Assembly (NCBI RefSeq): GCF_041080675.1
Contig: NZ_CP163520.1
Coordinates: 4,092,001-4,156,000 of the forward strand
Direction: 5' to 3'
Length of the DNA: 64,000 nt
From: Streptomyces sp. cg36
GTDB taxonomy: Bacteria; Actinomycetota; Actinomycetes; Streptomycetales; Streptomycetaceae
Shown: positions 1 to 8,102 of the stretch, piece after piece
Numbering within the stretch: position 1 is the stretch's first letter
How the letters are laid out: every line of letters starts with the position of its first letter
Notes under the pieces: model-generated
Database searches by the model: none
What the model saw: the letters and a program-made list of their open reading frames with translations, nothing else
What the model was told of the DNA's origin: nothing
Translations under genes and position numbers: made by a program

Positions 1-118
1 CGGCACCGAACGCGTCCACCAGCGTGAGCTGCCGCCCTGCCAGACCCGTAATCGTGAAGGCCCGCCCGTCGAGACGCACCCGGTCGCCGATGCCCAGCCG
101 TTCAGGCCATGCCGTCAT
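1..118 (-). CDS. N-terminus of transposase/integrase-like protein (partial)
   Basis: Leftward gene truncated by the window edge; only about 39 residues are visible. The ATG at 118 is preceded by a purine-rich AAGGCGG-like stretch. The residues read as a small beta-barrel start (GIGDRVRLDGRAFTITGLAG), a pattern I associate with the N-terminus of Mu/Tn7-type DDE transposase-like proteins of Streptomyces. No catalytic residues are in view, so the family call is tentative; another small barrel protein is possible. It would read out of the left edge of the defence island, consistent with a mobile boundary there. Confidence 0.4.
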   Translation of the reverse strand, partial: MTAWPERLGIGDRVRLDGRAFTITGLAGRQLTLVDAFGA

Positions 119-176
119 CCGCCTTCGTCCCCTCGCAACAGGGCCGTGCACCACCTTGGGACGTGTGCACAGTGTA

Positions 177-223
177 GGCCGACCTTGTAAATCCAATTAA
201 GCAATTGGAAGGTTCGGTCGGCC
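177..223. repeat. Nested inverted repeat between transposase-like and NUDIX-like genes
   Basis: Perfect 8-base arms GGCCGACC (177-184) and GGTCGGCC (216-223) enclose a second palindrome CCAATT-AAGC-AATTGG (193-208), almost on the same centre. The core is AT-rich against the GC-rich surroundings. It lies between the start of the leftward transposase-like gene and the stop of the NUDIX-like gene, so it could be an operator, a transposon end or a terminator. No T-run follows either arm. Confidence 0.5.
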
Positions 224-227
224 GGAT

Positions 228-695
228 TCAGGGTGGAAACTCCTCCCAGTCGACCGAGAGAGGGCCGTCGGGCAGCCAGCCCTCCCAGTACCCCTGGATC
301 ACCAGGGCCAGATCGGCTGGCCGGGTCGTCACTGCGGCGAGCTCGGCAAGACTCCACCACCGTGCGCCCTCCAAGAGGACTACCCGGTCAGCCGGACCCG
401 GCAGGCTCCGGAACACCACCAAGATCATCCGAAGCTCGGCCCCGGCCAGGACGCATGATGACGACGGCGTCCAGATATGCCCGGTGAGCGACCCGAATTC
501 CCACGCCGGCGGCCGTCGCCACCATGTCGCCACCGCCCGGGCAGCGGCATCCTCGTAGCTCTCGCCGCGTCGTACCCGGGTTTCCGGTGGGCGGCAGCCA
601 CCTGCGGTGGAGCAGAGGAGCACAGTACGCAGGCTGCGGTCGAGAGGTAGTACCAGCGCGATCCGGCGCGGGGAGCGGCGGGGAGCAGGATTCAC
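228..695 (-). CDS. NUDIX-like hydrolase domain protein
   Basis: A 155-residue protein starting at GTG 695. It begins with a basic segment followed by IALVLPLDRSLRTVLL, as in NUDIX beta strands, then RRGESYEDAAARAVATWW, which resembles a degenerate Nudix box (GX5EX7REUXEEXGU) that keeps the first glycine-glutamate part but not the REXXEE core. A later WWSLAELAA segment is typical of the NUDIX C-terminal region. Catalytic pyrophosphohydrolase activity is therefore doubtful. It stands alone, leftward, between a transposase-like gene and the defence genes. Family call moderate, substrate unknown. Confidence 0.5.
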   Translation of the reverse strand: MNPAPRRSPRRIALVLPLDRSLRTVLLCSTAGGCRPPETRVRRGESYEDAAARAVATWWRRPPAWEFGSLTGHIWTPSSSCVLAGAELRMILVVFRSLPGPADRVVLLEGARWWSLAELAAVTTRPADLALVIQGYWEGWLPDGPLSVDWEEFPP

Positions 696-703
696 TCCCG
701 AAT

Positions 704-717
704 GTTATTGGAATAAC
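704..717. promoter_or_regulatory. Short palindrome upstream of NUDIX-like gene
   Basis: GTTATT-GG-AATAAC lies 8 bases upstream of the GTG at 695, inside an AT-rich patch. It could be part of the promoter or an operator for the NUDIX-like gene. No factor can be named. Confidence 0.35.
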
Positions 718-1022
718 TGATCAGGGAAGGGTCGCCGCACCGAGAACGCTTTGCGTATAGACCTAGGACTACCCAACCGGGCCGGGAATTCGGACTCCCG
801 CCTCACTGGCAGCAGGATGCGGATGGCGAAAGTGTGCCTGAGGCCGTGAAGCCGGGGTGCGTTGATGTCGACGCGCGCTGTGGTGACCAGCTGCCTCGTC
901 CTCGTCCTTCACCACGCATCAACCTGAGGATGGAAAACCCGCCGTGCCGTCCCGGTCGACGCTTCCGTCTCTCTGCTTCGCTTCACCCTCTGGCGAGTCC
1001 GAAACCCCTGAATATGGTCGGT
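718..1022. other. Intergenic stretch without recognised gene
   Basis: About 300 bases between the NUDIX-like gene promoter side and the 3' end of the receiver-domain gene. I see no ORF with family features, RNA gene or strong hairpin with a T-run. Confidence 0.5.
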
Positions 1023-2231
1023 TCAGTCGGCGACCGCTGTGTGCTCCGTACCTCGCGCGGCCGGTACGGTCGGCTGCCTGACTTGCCGCTTGTTGCCCTT
1101 GAGGCCGAGTTCCTCCTTCTGCCGTTCGAAGTCGATGTCCGGAGTTCCGATGCGTCCCACGGCCCGGCTGTGTCCCGTCAACATCGCCTCTGCGAAGGGG
1201 CTGTCGAGCGTGGCGACGCGCCGCCACCCCCGTACCTCGTCTAGCGGGAGGGAGGAGACGTCCTCGAAGTCCACCAATAGATCCGGCACGTCGAGATACT
1301 TCGGCAGCACGCGGTAGCGGTTGTGGTCGGTTCGGAAGAGGTCGGAGACACGTTGCTTGCTGCCCCCATTGGCCTGCCATTCGGCGACGGGCGGCGACGT
1401 GTGGAGGATGTGGGCGCGCGCCATACGTACGAACTCGGCCTTGGCCCGGCGCTTCTTGCTCCCCTCCGCCGTGGACGGGTCCTCGTAGAGGTCGCAGGCG
1501 GGAGTGAGAACGAGTCCCCAGTCCCCGGTCGGCGAAACCAGGATGTCGGCGGCGGTGACGTGATGCGTGACAGGCGGCTTGAGGTAGACCCTCGCTGCGG
1601 AGGAGTGCCCCACGGTGTTCCCACCGTTCGTTGAGATCACGGAGTCGAGTTCACGAACCGCGTTCTCCTTCAGCCACGCGGCCAGCTGGTTGATCAGCAC
1701 GAGGGGGATCTCCTGCTGGTCCGACTCGGCCATCTCTTCCCAGTTCGGAGCGACGGTGTCCCGAAGGAAGGACCGCATGAAGCGGTCGGTGACCGCTCCG
1801 AGCTGACGCGTGAGTGAGGGAACGCCGGACTGGAGAGCTGCTCGCACAGCCTCGACAAGGTCGTCCAGGTGATTCTTCGTCACTACGTTCACGAGCGGCG
1901 GGCGCTTCAGACTCTCGACGCGCTGTGGGAAGCCAGTGCAGAAGATCACCGGGATCCAGCACTTCTGGGCGACACGTTCGTACATGTCCCGTCCACGCTC
2001 GTCCGCATCGGCGTCGCCCAGGTTGCCTCCGCTGTCCTTCACGTCCAGGACAGCGAGGTCGAACTGCTCGTTCCCGAGGCGCCGTTCGGCTTCAGCGAAG
2101 TCGTCCTCGGTCTCGACGATGACAGTTCCCAGATCCGTGAGTCTCCTGGTCAGCAGACTCTGGAGACGCTCGGCGATGTCCGGCTCGTCATCGACGACGA
2201 GCACCCGGAATCCCGAACCCGACAAGGTCAC
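1023..2231 (-). CDS. Receiver-domain protein with unknown C-terminal effector
   Basis: A 402-residue protein. The GTG at 2231 is chosen because it overlaps the TGA of the upstream kinase-like gene (GTGA) and has GAAGGAGAG four bases before it; an upstream in-frame ATG at 2264 lacks such a site. Residues 8-130 form a CheY-type receiver: acidic pair D14/D15, phospho-acceptor D63 (AVLDVKDSGG), T99 and K119 are all present. The remaining 270 residues contain a TP-x-CDLYED segment and a basic tail and match no family I recognise; there is no visible HTH. It is translationally coupled to the ATPase/kinase gene and is the likely output of that phosphorelay inside the defence island. A role in sensing or signalling infection is inference. 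Confidence 0.7.
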   Translation of the reverse strand: MTLSGSGFRVLVVDDEPDIAERLQSLLTRRLTDLGTVIVETEDDFAEAERRLGNEQFDLAVLDVKDSGGNLGDADADERGRDMYERVAQKCWIPVIFCTGFPQRVESLKRPPLVNVVTKNHLDDLVEAVRAALQSGVPSLTRQLGAVTDRFMRSFLRDTVAPNWEEMAESDQQEIPLVLINQLAAWLKENAVRELDSVISTNGGNTVGHSSAARVYLKPPVTHHVTAADILVSPTGDWGLVLTPACDLYEDPSTAEGSKKRRAKAEFVRMARAHILHTSPPVAEWQANGGSKQRVSDLFRTDHNRYRVLPKYLDVPDLLVDFEDVSSLPLDEVRGWRRVATLDSPFAEAMLTGHSRAVGRIGTPDIDFERQKEELGLKGNKRQVRQPTVPAARGTEHTAVAD

Positions 2232-4450
2232 CCAACTCTCCTTCGCAGAACAGCCTTGAAACACGCCCCCGGCAGGGGGCCCGGGGTGACCAGGGAGAGG
2301 TCACCGTCATAGAAGTCCTTGACGACACTTCCCGCGATGCTCAGCCCGAGCCCGATCCCATCGGGCTTGTCGCTGAAGTAGGTCTCGAAGATGACATCCT
2401 CTATCTCCTTGCGCACACCAGGACCGCTGTCGCTGAAGGTGATCTCGACCTCCCCGCCAGGCATTCGCGCCGTCTCGATGCGGATGGCCCGGTCGTGGGT
2501 CTCGCTGGTGGTGGAGAGCCAGTAGATCGCGTTCCCGACGAGGTTGAGGACGAGTGTGTTCACGTCCCCAGGGGCGAGGGTGACGGTGACGTCCTCTCCG
2601 CCGATCTCCAGGGCGATGCCAAGTTTGACCAAGTCGGCCGCGTGTACTTCCACGGCCGCCCTGATCTCCTCGTGCAGGGAGATGGAACGAGGCCGACCCC
2701 GGCGGCGTCCACTCAGTGGCTGGATCCGGGTGAACAGATGGTCCAGAGCTGCCTGTTGGGTGCTGAAGCCCGTGTGGACCCTCACCAGCTCCTCGGCTAG
2801 CTCGGCGTGTTCTCCACGCAGTCCGCTGATCAGGTCCTGCAGGTCCTCAAGTACGAAAGCGATCCGGGTGAGAGCGGCCCTTCCGTCGTGAAGCACCACG
2901 TCCACGAGCGTACCGAGGGTGGCCAGACGCTGGAACTGGGAGAGGACCTCCTGAACCTTCCGGACCCCCTCGGTGATCGCTTCGGCCGCCTCCTCGACAG
3001 CACGTCCGAGGACCGCGTCGTCGGGGTGGCGCTGCTCGACCACCTGACGGAGCGGATCGAGGTTGAAGCCGGAGAACAGCCCGTGCCCCGGCGTCCCTGG
3101 GGCGAGAGGCTTTTCTTCCAGTAGCTCAGGACGGCGCAGCTTGAAGCGCCAGCTCTCTAGCCGGCTGACGGCCTGCAGTATCCGTGCCTTGAGTTCTTCG
3201 TACTCAGGGCTGTCAATGAGTCCTTCGCGATGGGAACGGTCCTGCAACCCGGGATTCCCGTCCGCCGAGATGTACACGAACCCGGCCACCTGGTTGTTGG
3301 AGAACCGCATGGTCGGGTTGTTCACGCGGCGAAGATCGAACCCGAGCCAGTCGAACCCTGACTCGCCGAAGGGCTGTACCCGGAAACCATCCCGGTAGAG
3401 AGCCACGCCGCTGCTCCTGCGGATCAGCTGCCGGATCTCCGGGATGCTGCGGGCGCCCACATCGATGTTGAGGAGCTGCCGGAGGGACGCAGCCTCGAGG
3501 TCCCATGTGCGGATGTCAAGCGCCAGCGGGCCGCAGCTCGGCCGGGTGGAATCCTGGACGAGGCTCTCGTCGATGACGGTCGACGCATCACTGTGGCTCG
3601 TACGCAACTGCAGGTGCGCATGCCCGTCGGCGTTCACGGTGCCAACGAGACGATAGTGGGGATGCTCCAAGGCCTCGCTCGCTCCGACGAAACCCGTGTG
3701 ATGCTCCAGCTCCCCGGGTGGTGTCTCGATGTACACCGCGAAGTCCGGCCTATCCGGCACATCCAGTTCGGATGGAGGCGCCGGGGGCAGGAGCCTGCTC
3801 AGGGACTGCTTGAGCAGGGCAACGGACTCCTTGTCCCAGCGTTGCCGCAGCCCTTCCAGCCGCACCACGGTGCCGTGATGCCCAAGATCGCTGGGGCGAC
3901 CTTCGTCACGGAACTCCCGCGTGACCCTGTCGAAGAGATCCTGCGCCGGGCTGTCGGCCCCGAAGACCCGAGGAGCACCGGAGCCCCAGTCGACCGGCAC
4001 CTGGTCGAGGTAGGCGTCGTCGTCCCGAGTGAACCGTCCCCAGTCGACCTGTACGGTGACCTCACGCTCGTCCCGTCGGCGGGTCGTGAGTGACGTCACG
4101 TGAGCGAGGCGGGCCGCGGAGAAGCGACCGATGCCCTTGGCGCCGAGGACCCGTCGGCCAAGTCCTTCGCTGTGAGGCGAGCGATGGCGGTGAGGCGTGG
4201 CGATCTCCAGCCAGGTGCCGCGTACGGTCTCTGGCGACATGCCGTGCCCGTCGTCCCACACCTCGACGGAGCCGCGTCCCTCTTCAAGGGGAGCGTTGAA
4301 CCGGATCACCACGAGACTCGCGTCCGCGTCGTAGGCGTTCTTCACCAGCTCGGTGAGGGCGACGCGCTCGTTGCTGATCAGCTCCTCGCCCAGCGTGCTC
4401 ATGAGGCGGGCTCTGGGTCGGAGATAAGCCCTGGCGTTCTCGGAGTCCAC
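2228..4450 (-). CDS. Dual GHKL ATPase / histidine kinase-like protein
   Basis: A 740-residue protein with two separate GHKL ATP-binding modules. The N-terminal one (about 15-220) is Hsp90/MORC-like, with ELVKNAYDADA around N38, DDGHGM at 66-71 and a GAKGIGRFSA lid at 103-112. The C-terminal one (about 590-738) is a histidine-kinase CA domain, with N-box N640, DSGPGV at 674-679 and GIGLGLS at 698-704. A helical region before it holds H521 (VVLHDGRAAL), placed like a HisKA phospho-acceptor. No membrane segments or signal peptide are seen, so it is cytoplasmic. It is directly coupled to the receiver-domain gene and diverges from the methyltransferase gene. The architecture suggests an ATP-gated sensor kinase working with the R-M/defence genes; the ligand is unknown. 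Confidence 0.75.
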   Translation of the reverse strand: MDSENARAYLRPRARLMSTLGEELISNERVALTELVKNAYDADASLVVIRFNAPLEEGRGSVEVWDDGHGMSPETVRGTWLEIATPHRHRSPHSEGLGRRVLGAKGIGRFSAARLAHVTSLTTRRRDEREVTVQVDWGRFTRDDDAYLDQVPVDWGSGAPRVFGADSPAQDLFDRVTREFRDEGRPSDLGHHGTVVRLEGLRQRWDKESVALLKQSLSRLLPPAPPSELDVPDRPDFAVYIETPPGELEHHTGFVGASEALEHPHYRLVGTVNADGHAHLQLRTSHSDASTVIDESLVQDSTRPSCGPLALDIRTWDLEAASLRQLLNIDVGARSIPEIRQLIRRSSGVALYRDGFRVQPFGESGFDWLGFDLRRVNNPTMRFSNNQVAGFVYISADGNPGLQDRSHREGLIDSPEYEELKARILQAVSRLESWRFKLRRPELLEEKPLAPGTPGHGLFSGFNLDPLRQVVEQRHPDDAVLGRAVEEAAEAITEGVRKVQEVLSQFQRLATLGTLVDVVLHDGRAALTRIAFVLEDLQDLISGLRGEHAELAEELVRVHTGFSTQQAALDHLFTRIQPLSGRRRGRPRSISLHEEIRAAVEVHAADLVKLGIALEIGGEDVTVTLAPGDVNTLVLNLVGNAIYWLSTTSETHDRAIRIETARMPGGEVEITFSDSGPGVRKEIEDVIFETYFSDKPDGIGLGLSIAGSVVKDFYDGDLSLVTPGPLPGACFKAVLRRRVG

Positions 4451-4625
4451 CCGCGCCCCCGCTCCTGGTGACCTTCAGATCGATTGCACCGCGGAACGCA
4501 GTGAACAGGCTGGATTCTACAGCCGGCCCGTGTGCGGACTGTGTGGCCAGGGGGAACCGGTGGCCGGTAACATTCGGTGTCCGTAGCGGCTCGAAGGTGT
4601 CTTCAACGTCCTGCCGTCGTTAGCC

Positions 4626-4651
4626 AGGCAGAGTGGCGTATCACTCTGCCT
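4626..4651. promoter_or_regulatory. Inverted repeat in divergent control region
   Basis: Perfect 10-base arms AGGCAGAGTG and CACTCTGCCT separated by six bases lie between the leftward kinase-like gene (start 4450) and the rightward methyltransferase gene (start 4869). There is no T-run, so an operator or RNA hairpin is more likely than a terminator. Methyltransferase genes are often controlled by such sites; the binding factor is unknown. Confidence 0.55.
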
Positions 4652-4681
4652 GTTGCGCAGATTATGACGCTGAACTCCACT

Positions 4682-4693
4682 ATGATCGATCAT
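4682..4693. promoter_or_regulatory. Palindrome upstream of methyltransferase gene
   Basis: The perfect 12-base palindrome ATGATCGATCAT lies 31 bases downstream of the larger inverted repeat and about 175 bases before the methyltransferase start. The rest of the 4451-4868 gap shows no convincing gene. It may be an operator or part of a promoter. Confidence 0.45.
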
Positions 4694-4868
4694 CTTGAAG
4701 CCTGGAACGCTGGTTCGATCACGCTGCTGACGGGGGTGGACGAACCGAGGCGTGGACTGGTCAGGGGCGAGGGAGTCTCCGCTTTCAGCGCGTCGGAATC
4801 CTTGCTTCCACCAGCGGGTCTGTGATCTCCTGGTGCTCGTTCATGTCATGCGTACGGAGGGTTGTGCT

Positions 4869-6785
4869 GTGAAGGGGAGTGGCTACGGCGTACCTCTCGA
4901 ACGCAGTGACTACCTTGAGCTCCCCCCCAATAAGCACAGCTGTACCCCTGAGGGATTCCAGGGGTGGCTGGAAGGTTTCGGCAAGGGAAAACAGCTCGCC
5001 GTCGATCTTTTCTCCGGCGCCGGAGGGCTCAGCTTCGGGTTGGAGCGGGCGGGGTGGACCACCGCGGCGGCAGTGGACTCGGACGTACGCGCGTTGGAGA
5101 CCCACCGGGCGAACTTTCCAGGTCTCAGCCTGAACATGGATCTCGGTGATCCCGCCGCGCGCGACAGCCTCGTCGAGATCCTTGAGCCCGCCAGGATTGA
5201 CCTCGTGGCCGGCGGGCCTCCGTGCCAACCCTTCAGCAGGGCAGGACGAAACAAGATCCGTGACCTGGTCAAGAACCATGGACGCGATCCAGAGGACCGC
5301 CGGAAGGAACTCTGGAGCGCTTACCTGGACATCGTCAAGCGGATCCGACCCCGCGCGGTTCTCATGGAGAACGTGCCCGATATGGGGCTGCATGACGACT
5401 TCTTCGTGATCCGGACGATCGAGGAGGAGCTGGAGGAGCTCGGTTACGCAACCCAGGTACGGCTCGTCGATGCATGGAACTACGGTGTTCCGCAGCACCG
5501 GAAACGACTCATCCTCCTGGCCAGGAGGGATGTCGATGATTTCACCTGGCGTGATCCGGACCCTGTGCGCACCAGCCTGCAAGATGCCATCGGTGACCTC
5601 CCCGAACTCGACGTCGTGCCCACCGAGCGAGTTGGCCTGCGGGAGCTGACTTACCGCAAACCGCGCAACTTGTCGGCCTTCGCCGAGATGATGCGCAAAG
5701 ACGCTCCCCGTGGGCGTGTCTGGGACCACATGACCCGCAGGGTTCGCAAGGACGACTACCGGATCTTCCAACTCATGGAGTCCAAGACCAAGTACTCGGA
5801 CCTTCAGGACCTACTGACCGAGGACGAGAAGGACTACCAGCGCTACAGCGCGGACAAGTACACGGACAAGTACAAGAAGCTGGACTGGGGGCAGCTGAGC
5901 CGCACGATCACTGCCCACATCGCCAAGGACGGCTACTGGTACATCCATCCCGAGCAGCTGCGCACGCTTACGGTGCGGGAGGCCGCGCGCGTTCAGACGT
6001 TCCCTGACAAGTTCCGGTTCGCGGGTACCCGGAGTGACGCTTTCCGCCAGATCGGTAACGCCGTCCCCCCGCTGTTGGGGGAAGCCGCTGCCGAAGTGCT
6101 CAAGCCGGTCGGCGACGCTTCCGGAAAGCCCGAGGGGCTGCGCCCTCACTGGCGGGAAGTCCGGAGCGCACTCACGAAGTGGGCGGAGGAGCGCCGAGAC
6201 GGAGCGGACTGGTACCAGCTTCCGCACGCGGGCGAGGGGGTGTCGCTGCACGCCGCAGTCGTGGCCATACTCTCCGGGGCGAAGATCAAACCGGCCGCGA
6301 TGGCCGAGCTGATGGAGATGGTTCGCAGGTCGAAGACGCTGACGGCCACGTTGCTCGGAAAGCTGATTGCAGCTGCCCCCACGGTGCCGGCCCGATCACG
6401 TCTCGACCGTCTGTCTCCGCTGGTGGGCAAGCCCTACGCTTGGCGGTGGGACAAGCGACTGAGCGTGCCCGAGAAGCTGAGTATGAAGCCGAGCGAGAGG
6501 GCGCTCTACCAACTGTTGATCGGCGAGGATCTCATGCTCGTTGGGCAGGGGACGCTACGGGTCGCGGCTCGGATGAACGGCCTTGAGGCGGACCACCCGA
6601 ACCGCCTCAGCGAGGGCCGCGTCAACCTGGTGAAGCTCGTCGGCGCAGGGGAGGAAGCACCTCTGCGGATGGGCGCGATCCGAATCATTGGTGCCGACCT
6701 GTGCCGGGACGACGGCCCTGTCTGCTCAGACTGCCCGTTGATCGCTCACTGCCCTGGCAGAAGACAGGTTCGGACGACCTGCTGA
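4869..6785 (+). CDS. DNA cytosine-5 methyltransferase with EndoIII-type Fe-S C-terminus
   Basis: A 638-residue protein. The GTG at 4869 has GGAGG eight bases upstream. All key C5-MTase motifs are present: I (VDLFSGAGG, 45-53), IV with catalytic C119 (GGPPCQP), VI (MENVP, 166-170), VIII (VPQHRKR, 207-213) and X (QIGNAVPP, 394-401), so it should transfer methyl from SAM to cytosine. An unusual extension (about 420-638) ends in C612-X6-C619-X2-C622-X5-C628, the exact spacing of the endonuclease III [4Fe-4S] loop. The preceding segment GQGTLRVAARMNG aligns in place with the glycosylase VDT strand but lacks its aspartate, so glycosylase chemistry is not expected. It converges with vsr 12 bases downstream. 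Target sequence unknown. Confidence 0.9.
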   Translation: MKGSGYGVPLERSDYLELPPNKHSCTPEGFQGWLEGFGKGKQLAVDLFSGAGGLSFGLERAGWTTAAAVDSDVRALETHRANFPGLSLNMDLGDPAARDSLVEILEPARIDLVAGGPPCQPFSRAGRNKIRDLVKNHGRDPEDRRKELWSAYLDIVKRIRPRAVLMENVPDMGLHDDFFVIRTIEEELEELGYATQVRLVDAWNYGVPQHRKRLILLARRDVDDFTWRDPDPVRTSLQDAIGDLPELDVVPTERVGLRELTYRKPRNLSAFAEMMRKDAPRGRVWDHMTRRVRKDDYRIFQLMESKTKYSDLQDLLTEDEKDYQRYSADKYTDKYKKLDWGQLSRTITAHIAKDGYWYIHPEQLRTLTVREAARVQTFPDKFRFAGTRSDAFRQIGNAVPPLLGEAAAEVLKPVGDASGKPEGLRPHWREVRSALTKWAEERRDGADWYQLPHAGEGVSLHAAVVAILSGAKIKPAAMAELMEMVRRSKTLTATLLGKLIAAAPTVPARSRLDRLSPLVGKPYAWRWDKRLSVPEKLSMKPSERALYQLLIGEDLMLVGQGTLRVAARMNGLEADHPNRLSEGRVNLVKLVGAGEEAPLRMGAIRIIGADLCRDDGPVCSDCPLIAHCPGRRQVRTTC

Positions 6786-6797
6786 CCCTGGCCGCCG

Positions 6798-7280
6798 TCA
6801 CCCAGGAGTAGTCGGGCGGCGGTGTGGCTCCACCTCGGCGGCGCCCGTTACCTCCGCCACCCGCTGGGCGACTCTCTCAACGCCGCGACGGATCTCGCAC
6901 TCCCAGACGCGGACGACGATCCACCCGGCGGCCTTTGCCTGGGCGGTGTTTCGCTTGTCCCTCTCCCTGTTGGCCTTGATCTTCTCCCGCCAGAGGGTGG
7001 CGTTGGGCCCTTGTAACTCCTCTGGCGAGTGGTCGGGACAGCCGTGCCAGAAGCAGCCGTCGACGAAGACGGCGACGTGGCGCCGAGGAAGCACGAAGTC
7101 CGCAGTGCACCGCGGTGCCGCTCTCCGCTGGAGGCGGAACCTGAGGCCCAATCGGTGCACTGTCTTCCTGAGGGTGACCTCGGGTTTGGTGTCCGTTACA
7201 CGTCGATCGCGAAGGTGTTCTCCTTGAGCGGTGGCGACCCACTGCCGATCCGCAGCCCGTGCACCTCCAACCATGTTCAC
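6798..7280 (-). CDS. vsr: Very short patch repair (Vsr) endonuclease
   Basis: A 160-residue protein, usual size for Vsr nickases, which cut 5' of T:G mismatches that arise by deamination of methylated cytosine. Visible landmarks are TKPEVTLR with E34, D61 (TADFVLP), the GCFWHGCPDH block (75-84) with H79 and probable zinc ligands Cys76/Cys81/His84, WREKIKANRERD, and VRVWECEI near the end. The start is GTG 7280, or ATG 7274 two codons later; neither has a strong SD. It is the last gene of the leftward defence operon and its stop lies 12 bases from that of the cytosine methyltransferase, the classic repair partner. Confidence 0.9.
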   Translation of the reverse strand: MNMVGGARAADRQWVATAQGEHLRDRRVTDTKPEVTLRKTVHRLGLRFRLQRRAAPRCTADFVLPRRHVAVFVDGCFWHGCPDHSPEELQGPNATLWREKIKANRERDKRNTAQAKAAGWIVVRVWECEIRRGVERVAQRVAEVTGAAEVEPHRRPTTPG

Positions 7281-7365
7281 AGCCCCAACCTGCCGCTGTG
7301 CTGCGAGACGCCGAGTGTCACGTTCTTCTCACGCTCCGGGAACCAGCCTTGAGCCACCAGCGGCT

Positions 7366-7998
7366 CTACTCGTCGCCCAGTTCCTCGAGCAGCTCGGTGA
7401 GCCCTTCGGTCCACGATGGCTGGGGCAGCGAGTCGAAGGCGCTGCGTGCGGCGAGGACCGCCTTGCCGAGACCGTGCATATACCTCACGGACCGCCCGTA
7501 GATGTACCAACGCCCGTTCTCCTGACCGACGCCGCAGCTGTTCTCCTCGATCAGCCGGGCGAGCAGGCGGGCACGCTCAGGATCGGGTACAGCGCCAACC
7601 ATCGGATACTCGGCGTGATGGCGCTCATCGAGCCCGCTCGAGCAGGAGTAGAAGGTCGCGATCCGGGCAGCAGAGAGCGCTAGGCTGAGGCCCGCCACCC
7701 CGACATCGTTCCAGCGGAACGTGTACGCCATGAGCTCGGCGTGGCTGACGTCGTCGGCCTCCTGCAATTCGTCGAGCATCGCCTGCACCGCATCAGGCGC
7801 ATCGGACTTCTCCGCCCGATCAAGGAGGACTTCCTCCTCAGCCAGGCACTCTGCTGCCTCTTCCCAGCTCGGGAGCCCCAGGCATTCATACTCGTGGTGG
7901 TCCGTGAAGCCCCTGGCCACGTCCTCGGCGCTCAGGTCCGTGCGCAGCGCTTGCAGGTCATAGGCGCGATGTATGTCCATGTCGAACTCGGGAATCAT
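7366..7998 (-). CDS. Uncharacterised 210-residue protein in defence operon
   Basis: Starts at ATG 7998 with GGGG just upstream. It is acidic and mostly helical in appearance, with no signal peptide or membrane span. Notable parts are an N-terminal DLSAEDVARGFTDHHEYECL segment, a glutamate-rich helix (EEAAECLAEEEVLLDRAEK) and a C-terminal region with RWYIYGRSVRYMHGL. I recognise no catalytic motif or family. It lies between the AIPR gene (104-base gap upstream) and vsr (85-base gap) on the same strand, so it is probably part of, or controlled with, the defence operon. A regulator, adaptor or immunity-type role is possible, but nothing in the sequence decides this. Confidence 0.6.
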   Translation of the reverse strand: MIPEFDMDIHRAYDLQALRTDLSAEDVARGFTDHHEYECLGLPSWEEAAECLAEEEVLLDRAEKSDAPDAVQAMLDELQEADDVSHAELMAYTFRWNDVGVAGLSLALSAARIATFYSCSSGLDERHHAEYPMVGAVPDPERARLLARLIEENSCGVGQENGRWYIYGRSVRYMHGLGKAVLAARSAFDSLPQPSWTEGLTELLEELGDE

Positions 7999-8102
7999 GT
8001 CCCCATCTTGGCCAACTGGGCTGTGATGTGTCGGCGGTTCGCGTATATAGCGTGAAAGCTGTGGAACGTCGCGTAATTACAAGACCGCTCACAAAAGCCG
8101 GG

